DNA of 64,000 nt. It comes from Planotetraspora thailandica. GTDB lineage: Bacteria > Actinomycetota > Actinomycetes > Streptosporangiales > Streptosporangiaceae. The notes under the pieces were generated by a model. It had not been told where the DNA came from. It did not search any database and was given only the letters and a program-made list of their open reading frames with translations. Shown here piece by piece: positions 33,256 to 41,454 of this stretch (position 1 is the first letter of the stretch; each line of letters opens with the position of its first letter). Position numbers and translations under genes: made by a program. The stretch lies in the NCBI RefSeq assembly GCF_016863335.1, contig NZ_BOOR01000038.1:62001-126000 (forward strand), written 5' to 3'.

Positions 33256-34737
33256 CTCAGCTGTTCCCGGGAGACCACTTTGCGCGCGGAAATCGACCTT
33301 CCCCTGCTCGTGGACAGGGCGTCCTCCCAAGCCCTGGCCGTACAGGTCGGAGACCAGTTGCGGGACGCGATGCGCAGCGGCGCGCTGAAGGAGGGCGAGC
33401 GCCTGCCGTCGACCCGCGCGCTCGCCGGCCTGCTGGGCGTGAGCCGCACCGTGGTGGTCGACGCCTACCAGCAGCTCTACGCCGAGGGGTGGCTTGACGG
33501 GCGGCATGGTTCGGGCACCTTTGTGGCGTCTTCGGGCGATTGCATGATCACGCAGAGAGAATCCCCAGGTCAGGAGGGCTATCACCGAAGAACTGCACGA
33601 TCACGAACGGCGAACCCGCAGGTCGGAGGGGATGCCCCCGAAGTTCTGCATGATCACGCCAAGGGGGGTGAGGCGGGTGTGGGGGTGGTGGATCTGCGGC
33701 CGGGGCGGCCGTGGGTGGGGGCCTACGACGTGGCGGCGTGGCGGCGGGCCTGGCGCAGCGCCGGAGACGTCCCGCCTGCCGACAGGCGTGACATGCGCGG
33801 GCACCTCCCGCTCCGTGAACTGCTCGCCGATCACCTGCGCCGCACGAGGGCCGTGCCCACCTCTCCGGCGAACGTCATGGTCACCCAGGGCACGGGCCAC
33901 GGGCTCGACCTCATCGCCGCCACCCTCGTACGGCCCGGCGCGCGAGCGGGCGTCGAGGAGCCCGGCTGGCGGGTCGCGAGGAACGTGCTGGCAGCCAGAG
34001 GAGCCGAGATCGTCCCCTGTCCCGTCGACGACCAAGGGGTGATCGTCGAAGCGCTTCCCGACGACCTCGAGGTGCTCTACACCACCCCCGCCCACCAGTT
34101 CCCGGTCGGCGGACGGCTGCCGATCCCGCGCAGGGAGCGGCTGCTCGCCTGGGCCCGTCGTACCGGGGCGCTGATCGTCGAGGACGACTACGACGCCGAG
34201 TTCCGCTACGACGTGGGCCCCCTGCCGGCGTTGCACGGGCTGGACCCGGCCAGGGTCGTGCTGCTCGGAACGCTGTCGAAGTCGCTCAGCCCCGACGTCG
34301 GGCTGGGCTGGCTGGTGGCGCCCGAGCCGATGCTCGACATGATCGCCCGGCGCAGACACGAACTGGCCGACTCGGTGCCGGGGCCGGTGCAGGCGGCGGT
34401 GACGACCCTGCTGGCGAAGGGCGACCTCGACCGGCACCTGCGCCGGATGCGGCGGGAGTACGCCCGCCGCCGCGCGGCCATCGTCGAGGCGCTCGGCCCG
34501 CTGGTGTGCGGAGACACCGCCGGGCTGCACGTGCTGATCGAGCTCCCCGAGCACGTCGTGCCCGGCCTCGTCAGGCGAGCAGAGGAACGCGGCGTGCTCC
34601 TGGACACGCTGGAGCGCCACCACCACGGGCCGCCCCGCGTGCACGGTCTCGTGCTCGGGTACGGCTCGGCCTCGCTCGCCGAGGTGAGACGCGGCTGCGC
34701 GGTGATCGGCGAGCTGCTCTCACCGGCGGGTCACTGA
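33247..34737 (+). CDS. MocR/PdxR-type GntR-aminotransferase regulator carrying a repeat array
   Basis: 496 residues from ATG 33247. The N-terminal winged helix (LAVQVGDQLRDAMRSGALKE, GERLPSTRALAGLLGVSRTV, DGRHGSGTFVAS) and the C-terminal class I aminotransferase-like domain, with SxxK-type Lys site GTLSKSLSPDVGLGW and EDDYDAEFRYD, are intact. Between them the linker of about 50 residues is encoded by repeat array D, yet the frame stays open. The operator overlaps ATG 33247, so TTG 33280, preceded by GGAG, may be the true start. MocR proteins bind PLP in the aminotransferase domain. The neighbour suggests B6 regulation. Confidence 0.82.
   Translation: MSTLSCSRETTLRAEIDLPLLVDRASSQALAVQVGDQLRDAMRSGALKEGERLPSTRALAGLLGVSRTVVVDAYQQLYAEGWLDGRHGSGTFVASSGDCMITQRESPGQEGYHRRTARSRTANPQVGGDAPEVLHDHAKGGEAGVGVVDLRPGRPWVGAYDVAAWRRAWRSAGDVPPADRRDMRGHLPLRELLADHLRRTRAVPTSPANVMVTQGTGHGLDLIAATLVRPGARAGVEEPGWRVARNVLAARGAEIVPCPVDDQGVIVEALPDDLEVLYTTPAHQFPVGGRLPIPRRERLLAWARRTGALIVEDDYDAEFRYDVGPLPALHGLDPARVVLLGTLSKSLSPDVGLGWLVAPEPMLDMIARRRHELADSVPGPVQAAVTTLLAKGDLDRHLRRMRREYARRRAAIVEALGPLVCGDTAGLHVLIELPEHVVPGLVRRAEERGVLLDTLERHHHGPPRVHGLVLGYGSASLAEVRRGCAVIGELLSPAGH
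33542..33658. repeat. Phased 53-bp repeat array D inside the mocR coding sequence
   Basis: Cores at 33545 (TGATCA), 33598 (CGATCA) and 33651 (TGATCA), exactly 53 bp apart, give two complete units with CAGGT at the standard offset. The head core is preceded by ATTGCA as in array B. The array is read in the same direction as the gene and encodes the interdomain linker. Confidence 0.85.
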
Positions 34738-35387
34738 AGGACCTTCCCGCCGTCGGGCGACACCGCGAACCACGTCCCGCCGATGCCCTGCCCCTTCAGG
34801 TCGCCCGGCTGCGCGTCGCCCGCGAAGCGGTAGACGGGCCAGCCGCCCACGGTCAGCTGGATCTGACCGTCCTTGCGCTGGATCGCCCCGATCTGCTGCG
34901 GGTCGACGCCCGACAGGTAGACGTGGCCGCCCTGCTTGACGGTCACGGGCGGCCACTGCGCGGCACACGAGTCGTCGCAGTTGGACTGCGAGGGGTTCGC
35001 CGTGTCCTTGTCGAAGCGGTACAACGCCGCCTGGTTGATGTTGACCAGGCGGGGGGAGCTGAGCGGGGGAGCCGTCACCGCCGTCAGCTGAACCCACTGC
35101 GGCGGAGTCTCCTGGACGGCCGCGCCGACGACCGTGCCGCCGGTGCCGTTCAGGCCGGCCTCCGCGGCCGTGCTGTTGACGAGCTGCAGCCCGGTGTTGT
35201 CCACGGCCGGGGCAGCCGGGGCGGCGGGTGCCGAGGAGGCGGGAGCCGGGGCGTCGCCGATCGTTATCGTCTTGCCGCAGCCGGACATGACCGCCACGCC
35301 GCAGACGGTGAGGACGGACGCGACCAGGGCACGACGTATCGGCCCACGCGCGGTGCGGGAGCCGGAAAAGGTGAGATGAGCAGTCAC
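34731..35387 (-). CDS. COG4315-type lipoprotein with YxFxxD repeats
   Basis: About 218 residues from GTG 35387. Signal region RRALVASVLTVCGVAVMSGC with lipobox, then an Ala/Pro linker. The mature part has the repeated Y-x-F-x-x-D motif (ALYRFDKDTANPSQSNC, VYRFAGDAQPGDLKGQG), with CDDSCAAQWPPV between, typical of PF03640 secreted repeat proteins. The function of this family is unknown; redox or haem binding has been suggested for some. An upstream GTG (35423) would add 12 residues. The gene overlaps the convergent mocR end by 7 bases. Confidence 0.78.
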   Translation of the reverse strand: MTAHLTFSGSRTARGPIRRALVASVLTVCGVAVMSGCGKTITIGDAPAPASSAPAAPAAPAVDNTGLQLVNSTAAEAGLNGTGGTVVGAAVQETPPQWVQLTAVTAPPLSSPRLVNINQAALYRFDKDTANPSQSNCDDSCAAQWPPVTVKQGGHVYLSGVDPQQIGAIQRKDGQIQLTVGGWPVYRFAGDAQPGDLKGQGIGGTWFAVSPDGGKVLQ

Positions 35388-35549
35388 GTCGCCTACACGA
35401 GACAGGGGCCTTGAATGGTTCACCCTTCCGGCAGGCGACCCGCTCCGAGCACGCCGCCGTGCGGGAGGACACGGCCCGGTTGAACGAAACGGCCCACCTG
35501 ACTCGTGTGAATGACGAGCTCATCGTTGTCACAGCACGAGGGGATCGGG

Positions 35550-35843
35550 ATGGCTCAAGACGTCAACATTCCTGGGGACGAACTGCGGGAGGCCCAGAAC
35601 ATGCTGGGCTTCGTGCACGACTACATCGACATCGGACACCACACGTTCGACTTCGACGCGGCGTTCGGCCCCGAACTGTCCCACGGCTCGGCCCAGAACT
35701 TCGAGAACAAGTGGGAGGACGGCAAGCACCAGTTGCAGAAGCAGGTGCAAGGGATCAAGGACGCCATCGGCAGCATCCTCGACTCCTTCGAGAAGACCGA
35801 CCAGGACGCGGTGAGCAACCTCGACGACGGAGGCGGCAAATGA
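35550..35843 (+). CDS. WXG100-like small protein
   Basis: 97 residues, mostly helical: ELREAQNMLGFVHDYIDIGH in the first helix, a turn at NFENKWEDGKHQ carrying the W-x-x-G, and a second amphipathic helix QVQGIKDAIGSILDSFEKTD. Size, turn motif and lack of signal peptide fit the WXG100/ESX substrate family. ATG 35550 has GAGGGG upstream. The following gene starts inside its stop codon (ATGA). It lies 0.8 kb from the EssC-type ATPase on the opposite strand. Confidence 0.65.
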   Translation: MAQDVNIPGDELREAQNMLGFVHDYIDIGHHTFDFDAAFGPELSHGSAQNFENKWEDGKHQLQKQVQGIKDAIGSILDSFEKTDQDAVSNLDDGGGK

Positions 35844-36478
35844 GGAACGCGCGACGCTTCCTGCTCGACGTCCCGGACCTGTGGACCGAGCTCGACCTGA
35901 GCGGGGAGGAACTCGCCAAGACCCGTGCGAAGGCCCTGGCCACGACCGACGACCCGCGCGAGAAGGCACAGATCAACGACATGTTCCGGCAGGGCCGCGA
36001 GGTCACCCGGGCGGCTCGCAGGCACGGGGCGCTGCTCGCCACGGGCACGGCGACCCTTTACGACGAGGGCCTGTTCATGGCGTACGGCATGGTCTTCGCC
36101 GTCACCACGCCCAAGGGATCGGAGCTGACGCTGCCGGTGCTGTCGGCGCAGCTCGGGGTGTCGTCGGCGTCGGGTACGGCGCCGAAGGACCGGGTCATCT
36201 CCTCCGCGAAGCTGCCCCACGTGGGCACCGTGGCGCGTGTCACCGGCACCGAGGTCACCCGGGTGACGGCCGACATCGACGTCAAGCTGCTGACGATGCA
36301 CACGATGATGCCGGTGCCCGGCACGACCGAGGACTTCCTCGTGGTCACCCTCGCCAGCCCCAACCTGCCGCTGAAGAGCGAGGTGTACGACCTCTTCGAT
36401 GCGATCACGAGCACGTTCCGCTTCCTCTCCGAAGGCGGCGAGGTCGTCCCCCCGCGCGGCCCCGGCGACGAGGACTGA
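35840..36478 (+). CDS. Unknown protein co-translated with a WXG100-like protein
   Basis: 212 residues, no recognised family. The N-terminus is helical (LDLSGEELAKTRAKALATTD), then an Arg-rich segment RQGREVTRAARRHG. The rest is beta-rich: GLFMAYGMVFAVTTPKGSEL, ARVTGTEVTRVTADIDVKLL, EDFLVVTLASPNLP. No signal peptide or membrane helix. A 4-base ATGA overlap with the WXG100-like gene implies a stoichiometric partner or chaperone. By position it could be an EspG-like or EsaE-like chaperone, but no sequence similarity supports that. Confidence 0.55.
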   Translation: MRNARRFLLDVPDLWTELDLSGEELAKTRAKALATTDDPREKAQINDMFRQGREVTRAARRHGALLATGTATLYDEGLFMAYGMVFAVTTPKGSELTLPVLSAQLGVSSASGTAPKDRVISSAKLPHVGTVARVTGTEVTRVTADIDVKLLTMHTMMPVPGTTEDFLVVTLASPNLPLKSEVYDLFDAITSTFRFLSEGGEVVPPRGPGDED

Positions 36479-36555
36479 ACCGCGTCTCTGGTCTGCGTCT
36501 CTGATTGGGGCCCCTGGCCGGGGCCGCTCGACCGGCATCGGCTCAATTCGCCGAA

Positions 36556-36588
36556 GGGGCGGCCGGGACCGTCGGTCCCTGCCGCCCC
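36556..36588. terminator. Hairpin terminator between convergent genes
   Basis: GGGGCGGCcGGGACC and GGTCCCtGCCGCCCC form a 15-position stem with one internal mismatch and a 3-base loop, located between the stops of the unknown 35840-36478 gene and the EssC gene. Confidence 0.7.
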
Positions 36589-36618
36589 TGGGCGTCCGGA
36601 GCGTGTGCGGCTTCCGGG

Positions 36619-39600
36619 TCAGAGGTTCACGTCGGACAACGGAACCTGCACCGAGAGCAGCGATCCGTCGCCGAGGTGCAGCAAACCCCTGCCCGGCCGC
36701 GGCGCCTGACCGACGACGCCGCGGGTCAGCCGCACTCCGATGACCTCGCCGTCGCTCAGGCTCTGCGGCGACAGCAGCATGCCGATGCGGTTGCGCTTCA
36801 CCTGGCCCATCCAGCCGGCCAGGCTGAGCGACAACGATTCGGCGTTGCCTGCCACCATCACACCCCAGCCGTTGCCCGCGCCCCCGCGGGCGAGCAGGGC
36901 GAGGTCGGGGTCGATCTCGGCTCCCATGAACAACTCGGCGTCGTCCACGACGATCACCGCGTTCTCCTCCGGCACATTGCCGAGCACCTGCCGGAACTCC
37001 TCCACCGACACCTGTGAGTCGGTGATGACGGCGGCGACGCCGGGACGGTTCTCGAGATCGCGCAGAGGTGACCGCCTCGGCGCGAGCACGATCAGGCCGG
37101 TGCCCGCGGCCAGCAGCGAAAGCGACGCGGTGAGCAGTGCCGTGCTGCGGCCCGTGCGCGGCGGCCCCGCGATGACGAACGTCGGGACGTCCGAGAGGTC
37201 GGGGCCGAGCGAGGTGAGGGTGTCACCGCCGATCGCGACCATCGGCCGCATCGGCCCGACCCGCGTGTGCAGGGCGAGGGCGTCGGCGTACGAGATCCGG
37301 TCGGGAAGCACGTCGAGCCGCTGCGCCCTGCGGGCCGGGGGCACGTCGGCCTCGCGCTCGGTCAGCGCCCGGCCGAGCTGAATGAGGAACTGTCCCTGCG
37401 CGGCACCGGCCAGGTCGGGGCCCAGCACCATGATCTGCGTCTCGCTCAGGTCCTGCGTCCGTATGCCGCGTCCCGGGGCGGGATCGGACGGCGCCGACTT
37501 GGTGGGGATGCCGACCGAGGAATAGTCCTGACGGTCGTTCAGCCGTAAAACGATCTTGTCCTCGGTGGTGCCGGAGAACCGGCTGCTCCCGAGGACGCGG
37601 TCGCCCGCCAGCACGACGTGGATGCCTGCACCCGCGCCGTCACGCAGGAGCCGGATCATCCGCTCCATCAAACTGCCGTTGTCGTACGACGTGAACTCGC
37701 GCTCGAAGACCTCGAACCGGTCCACCATCAGCACGATGTGCGGCAGCCGCTCGCCCGGGGCCTGCGTCAGGCGCAGTTCGGTGAGGTCGGCGGCGCCCCG
37801 CGCGCCGAGCACGCTCTGACGGTGCGTGAGCTCCGCGCTGAGCCGGTCCAGCAGCCGCGCCAGGCGTTCGACCTGGTTGCGGTCCACGATCGCACCGCAG
37901 TGCGGCAGCGACGTCAGCGCGTTGAGCGCGCCGTTGCCGCAGTCGATGCCGTAGAGGTGCACGTCGTCGGACCCGTGCGCCTGGGCGAGCGCCGCGGCCA
38001 GGGTGCGCAGCGTCTGGGAACGCCCGCTGCGGGGCGACCCCACGATGTGGAGATGGCCGGCGCGGTCGACGTCGAACAGCAGCGGCGAACGGGTCTGCTG
38101 CGCGGGCAGGTCGACCATGCCGTACTCGACGGCGGGAAGGGCCGCGTCCCGTACGGCGCCGGGCTTGGGAGCGGGCGGCGCGGTCCACTCCAGCACGTCC
38201 GGCAGCGGCGGCAACCACGGGCTCGGCTGCGGGGGGATCCCGGAGAGCGTCGCCGCCTGCGCGATGGCCTGCGTGAGGACCGCCAGGTCGGTGACCGCCT
38301 CCGTCTGGGCGACGCCCGCGCCGCCGCGGGAGCGGCCCCGGGGCAGCGGACCGCCGAGGTCCTGCCACGACACCACTTCGGCCCGCACGGGGGCCTCCGT
38401 GCCCGTCACGGCCCCGCCGCCGGGACGGCGCCCGCCGACACGCCCGGACTGGAAGGGCAGCAGGGCCGACGGGCCGAGTCGCGCGTAGGCCCGGCCCGGG
38501 TTGGCCGGGGAGATCTCGCCGGAGTCGGGCGCGTCGATGATGTCGCGGCTCTCGGTGGTGTCGGTGGTGCGCAGCGCGATCCGCAGGTTGGTGTTGGCCC
38601 GGATGTCCGGTGTCACCGCGCCGCCCGGCCGCTGGGTCGCCAGCACCATGTGGATTCCCAGCGAACGGCCACGCTGGGCGATGTTGACCAGACCCGAGAT
38701 GAAGTCGGGCAGCTCACGGACCATGGAGGCGAACTCGTCGACGACCAGCAGCAGCCGCGGAAGAGGAGGCAGGACGTCGCCGCCGCGCGTGCGCTTGTCC
38801 AGATAGTCCTCGATGTCCTTGGCGGCCGCCCCGGCCAGCAGCGTCTCGCGGCGTCGCAGCTCGGCGCCCAGGGAGACCAGGGCCCGCTCCACCAGATGCG
38901 TGTCGAGGTCGGTGACCAGGCCGACGGTGTGCGGCAGATCCGCGCACTCGGCGAAGGCGCTGCCGCCCTTGTAGTCGACGAGGACGAACGTCATCTCGTC
39001 GGGACGGTTCACCACCGCGAGGGTGGCGACCAGGGTCTGCAGCAGCTCCGACTTGCCGGAGCCGGTCGTGCCCGCGATCAGCGCGTGCGGACCGTCGCGG
39101 ACCAGGTCGATCGAGAACTCGCCGTCGTAACCGCTGCCCAGCACCGCTCTGGTGCTGCGGCCCCCGAGCGACCAGCCGGCCATCACGGCGTCCGCGGTCG
39201 GCGGTTCGAGGGTCAGCAGGTCGAGCAGGCGTACCGATCCGGGAAGCGTGCTCTCGTCGCCGTCCCCGACGCCTCGCAGCGGCGCCAGCGCCCGCCCGAG
39301 GTTGTCGTACCAGCCCGGCTCCGGCGAGTCGGTGCGCACGTTCTCCAGGGCCGCGCTCCCGCCCGTGCGGACCCGGGAGGTGCCCGTGGAACCTGCGGCG
39401 GTGACGATGACCGCGCCGCACTCCTCCGGCAGGAGGCGCTCCTCGCGGTCGATGCAGATGGTGTAGACGCCCACCGAGGGGCCGTCGCGCAGCAGAGCGA
39501 TGACACCGGGAAGCGAACGCGCCCGCCGGGCCTGCTCCAGGACCACCAGGATGTCGGGGTAGCCGTTGACGCCGCCCCTGACCAGTTCGGGCCCGGCCGC

Positions 39601-41022
39601 GGTCCGCGCCGTGACGATCTGGCCGAGCTCGCCGATGCGGCGGGCCAGGGAGTCGGTGGTGCTTCCCACAAGGACGTAGGCGTCCTCGCCCTGGGCCTGC
39701 GCGTGCGGCAGCCAGCGCGTCCAGGCCCACTCCTTTTCACCCTCGGGCCCCGCGAGCACGACGACGCGCAGGTCCGCCGGGCTGTGCAGCGACGCGGCCT
39801 GGGCCGTCATCCAGGCGGCCAGGCGGCTCGCCCCCTGGCCCGCGATTCCGGCGACACCGGCCCTGCGCAGGGGAACCGCCACGGGTACCTGGTTGAGCCA
39901 CGGCACCGTGGTGCGCCGGTGCTCGTCCTGCAGGGGATCGTCGACGCTCACCGACGACGGCAGGTCGGCCGTGCCGATCCGTACGGACAGGAAGTCAGGG
40001 TCACGCCACCGGCGTTCCCACAGCCGCTCCGAGGGCTGGGCCGCCATCTGCAGCAGCGCGGCGGGATCCGGAAGGGACATGCGCAGGTTGCTCTGCTCTT
40101 CCAGCAGGGCGGCGTCGATGTCCGCCCGCACCCGCGCCAGCGACTCCTCGTACTCCTTCTGCTTCTCCAGGTATTTGAGCATCGTCTGCTTGCGCCCGCC
40201 GAACTGGGTGACCAGCGCGGCGACGGGCGACAGCAGGGCGATGAAGACGAACGACCAGTTCTTCGTGACGAAGATGGCGATCACGGCGCTGGCCGCCGGA
40301 AGCAGCAGGATCGGCAGGAGCGGAATCGGCCGCTTGTCGGGCTTGATCGGCGGAGTCGGCAGGCGGAACTTGGCGGTGGAGGACGACGGCAGGAACCGCG
40401 GCGGCCGGTTGAACTCCAGGCCGAGACCGTCCGGGGCCGGCGTCAGCGGCGCCTTGGCCGACCGGCGCGACGTCAGCTCCAGCAGGATGTCGCCGACGGC
40501 GAGCTGGCTGCCCTCGTGCCAGGGAGCCGCGCCCTCCACGACCTTGTCGTCCAGCAGAGCGTCGCGGGTCATGAGCAGTTCGGCGGTGCCGTCGAGCCGG
40601 ACCCGCACCCGGGCCGCGAGCGAGGACGCGCCTTCGGCCAGCCGGATCCGGCAGGTCCGCCCGCCGCCGATGTCGTAGTCGCCGGGCACGAGACGGAAGA
40701 CCGTGCCCGCACCCGGACCTGAGACCACCCGCACCTCGGTGCGGCCCTCGGGCTCGGGCTCCCACGGCAGGGGAGCGCCGAGCCCGAGGTCCATGCCGTC
40801 CCGTACACCTGCGGCCTGAAGCGTGACCTCCGGGTCGACGGCTTCGGAACCGACGTACAGGCTCGGCTCGGACGCCCACGCCTCACCGGACCCCACATGA
40901 CCGATGGTGCGCGCCAGTTCCGCCGCGAACCTGCCTGCCCGGGCGGAGGGTTCGGTGTCGACGACGACGGTGGTGGACACCCCCTCGACCTGCGGGTCAC
41001 GAACGCTGACGTTCAATCGCAC
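36619..41022 (-). CDS. Type VII secretion ATPase, EssC/EccC type with N-terminal ubiquitin-like and FHA-like regions
   Basis: 1467 residues. Residues 1-85 look like the YukD/EsaB ubiquitin fold (LYVGSEAVDPEVTLQAAGV). Residues 95-190 resemble an FHA domain, but the phospho-Thr motif is replaced (ASSLAARVRV). Two membrane helices follow at about 240-285 (LPILLLPAASAVIAIFV). Three FtsK/SpoIIIE ATPase domains: D1 Walker A GTTGSGKSE (about 650) with LLLVVDEF; D2 GSPRSGRSQ (about 994) with a weaker LMVDRF; D3 GPPRTGRST (about 1285) with VIVVDDAE. It energises WXG100 export. It is a single polypeptide, so it resembles Firmicute EssC more than the mycobacterial EccCa/Cb. A WXG100-like gene is 66 bp upstream. 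Confidence 0.9.
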   Translation of the reverse strand: MRLNVSVRDPQVEGVSTTVVVDTEPSARAGRFAAELARTIGHVGSGEAWASEPSLYVGSEAVDPEVTLQAAGVRDGMDLGLGAPLPWEPEPEGRTEVRVVSGPGAGTVFRLVPGDYDIGGGRTCRIRLAEGASSLAARVRVRLDGTAELLMTRDALLDDKVVEGAAPWHEGSQLAVGDILLELTSRRSAKAPLTPAPDGLGLEFNRPPRFLPSSSTAKFRLPTPPIKPDKRPIPLLPILLLPAASAVIAIFVTKNWSFVFIALLSPVAALVTQFGGRKQTMLKYLEKQKEYEESLARVRADIDAALLEEQSNLRMSLPDPAALLQMAAQPSERLWERRWRDPDFLSVRIGTADLPSSVSVDDPLQDEHRRTTVPWLNQVPVAVPLRRAGVAGIAGQGASRLAAWMTAQAASLHSPADLRVVVLAGPEGEKEWAWTRWLPHAQAQGEDAYVLVGSTTDSLARRIGELGQIVTARTAAGPELVRGGVNGYPDILVVLEQARRARSLPGVIALLRDGPSVGVYTICIDREERLLPEECGAVIVTAAGSTGTSRVRTGGSAALENVRTDSPEPGWYDNLGRALAPLRGVGDGDESTLPGSVRLLDLLTLEPPTADAVMAGWSLGGRSTRAVLGSGYDGEFSIDLVRDGPHALIAGTTGSGKSELLQTLVATLAVVNRPDEMTFVLVDYKGGSAFAECADLPHTVGLVTDLDTHLVERALVSLGAELRRRETLLAGAAAKDIEDYLDKRTRGGDVLPPLPRLLLVVDEFASMVRELPDFISGLVNIAQRGRSLGIHMVLATQRPGGAVTPDIRANTNLRIALRTTDTTESRDIIDAPDSGEISPANPGRAYARLGPSALLPFQSGRVGGRRPGGGAVTGTEAPVRAEVVSWQDLGGPLPRGRSRGGAGVAQTEAVTDLAVLTQAIAQAATLSGIPPQPSPWLPPLPDVLEWTAPPAPKPGAVRDAALPAVEYGMVDLPAQQTRSPLLFDVDRAGHLHIVGSPRSGRSQTLRTLAAALAQAHGSDDVHLYGIDCGNGALNALTSLPHCGAIVDRNQVERLARLLDRLSAELTHRQSVLGARGAADLTELRLTQAPGERLPHIVLMVDRFEVFEREFTSYDNGSLMERMIRLLRDGAGAGIHVVLAGDRVLGSSRFSGTTEDKIVLRLNDRQDYSSVGIPTKSAPSDPAPGRGIRTQDLSETQIMVLGPDLAGAAQGQFLIQLGRALTEREADVPPARRAQRLDVLPDRISYADALALHTRVGPMRPMVAIGGDTLTSLGPDLSDVPTFVIAGPPRTGRSTALLTASLSLLAAGTGLIVLAPRRSPLRDLENRPGVAAVITDSQVSVEEFRQVLGNVPEENAVIVVDDAELFMGAEIDPDLALLARGGAGNGWGVMVAGNAESLSLSLAGWMGQVKRNRIGMLLSPQSLSDGEVIGVRLTRGVVGQAPRPGRGLLHLGDGSLLSVQVPLSDVNL

Positions 41023-41088
41023 GGCTCATCGTCTTTCTCATGAAGGGATGGGTGACAGAGCGGACGCCCGGGGTGGCGCGCCGGCTGG

Positions 41089-41382
41089 TCAGCCGAGGTT
41101 CGAACCGAGCTGGTCGTCGGTCTGGGAGAAGGCCTCGCCGACCGACTTGACGTACTGGCCGATGCCCTGCAGGCCCTGGTTGACCTGGTCGAAGCCCTTG
41201 GCGAACTCGTCGAAGAACGGCGAGAACTTCTGCTGGGCGGCGGGCGTGCTGTACCCGTTGGAGAGCAGGTTGGAGATCTTCGACTTGACTTCGCTGAGCT
41301 TGTCCTGGAGCTGGGAGAAGTCGTTGAGCAGGGCCTGAGACGTCGAGGCGGTCTCGTCCGAGTTGACCTTGAAATCGGGCAT
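41089..41382 (-). CDS. WXG100-family protein next to the secretion ATPase
   Basis: 97 residues starting MPDFKVNSDETASTSQALLN. Two helices (QLQDKLSEVKSKISNLLSNG and the long C-terminal helix QKFSPFFDEFAKGFDQVNQG) flank a turn at NGYSTPAA, where the usual Trp is replaced by Tyr. ATG 41382 has AAGGAG 8 bases upstream. The gene is placed directly before essC on the same strand, so it is probably the main substrate or co-secreted partner. Confidence 0.8.
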   Translation of the reverse strand: MPDFKVNSDETASTSQALLNDFSQLQDKLSEVKSKISNLLSNGYSTPAAQQKFSPFFDEFAKGFDQVNQGLQGIGQYVKSVGEAFSQTDDQLGSNLG

Positions 41383-41454
41383 GTCAGAACTCCTTGGTGG
41401 TTATTTGTGGTGTCCATCCCTTTGGGGATGGAGATCTGGTGCGGTGTGCGTGTC

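Noticed and set aside
6069-33658. CRISPR arrays at the four repeat loci
   Set aside because: The repeat is split into three short blocks, the supposed spacers contain a fixed CAGGT and are related to each other, one array lies inside a coding sequence, and no cas gene is present.
37618-40722. 1034-codon plus-strand ORF opposite essC
   Set aside because: Antisense of a strongly supported ATPase gene, with low-complexity Arg/Gly/Gln-rich translation and no start signals.
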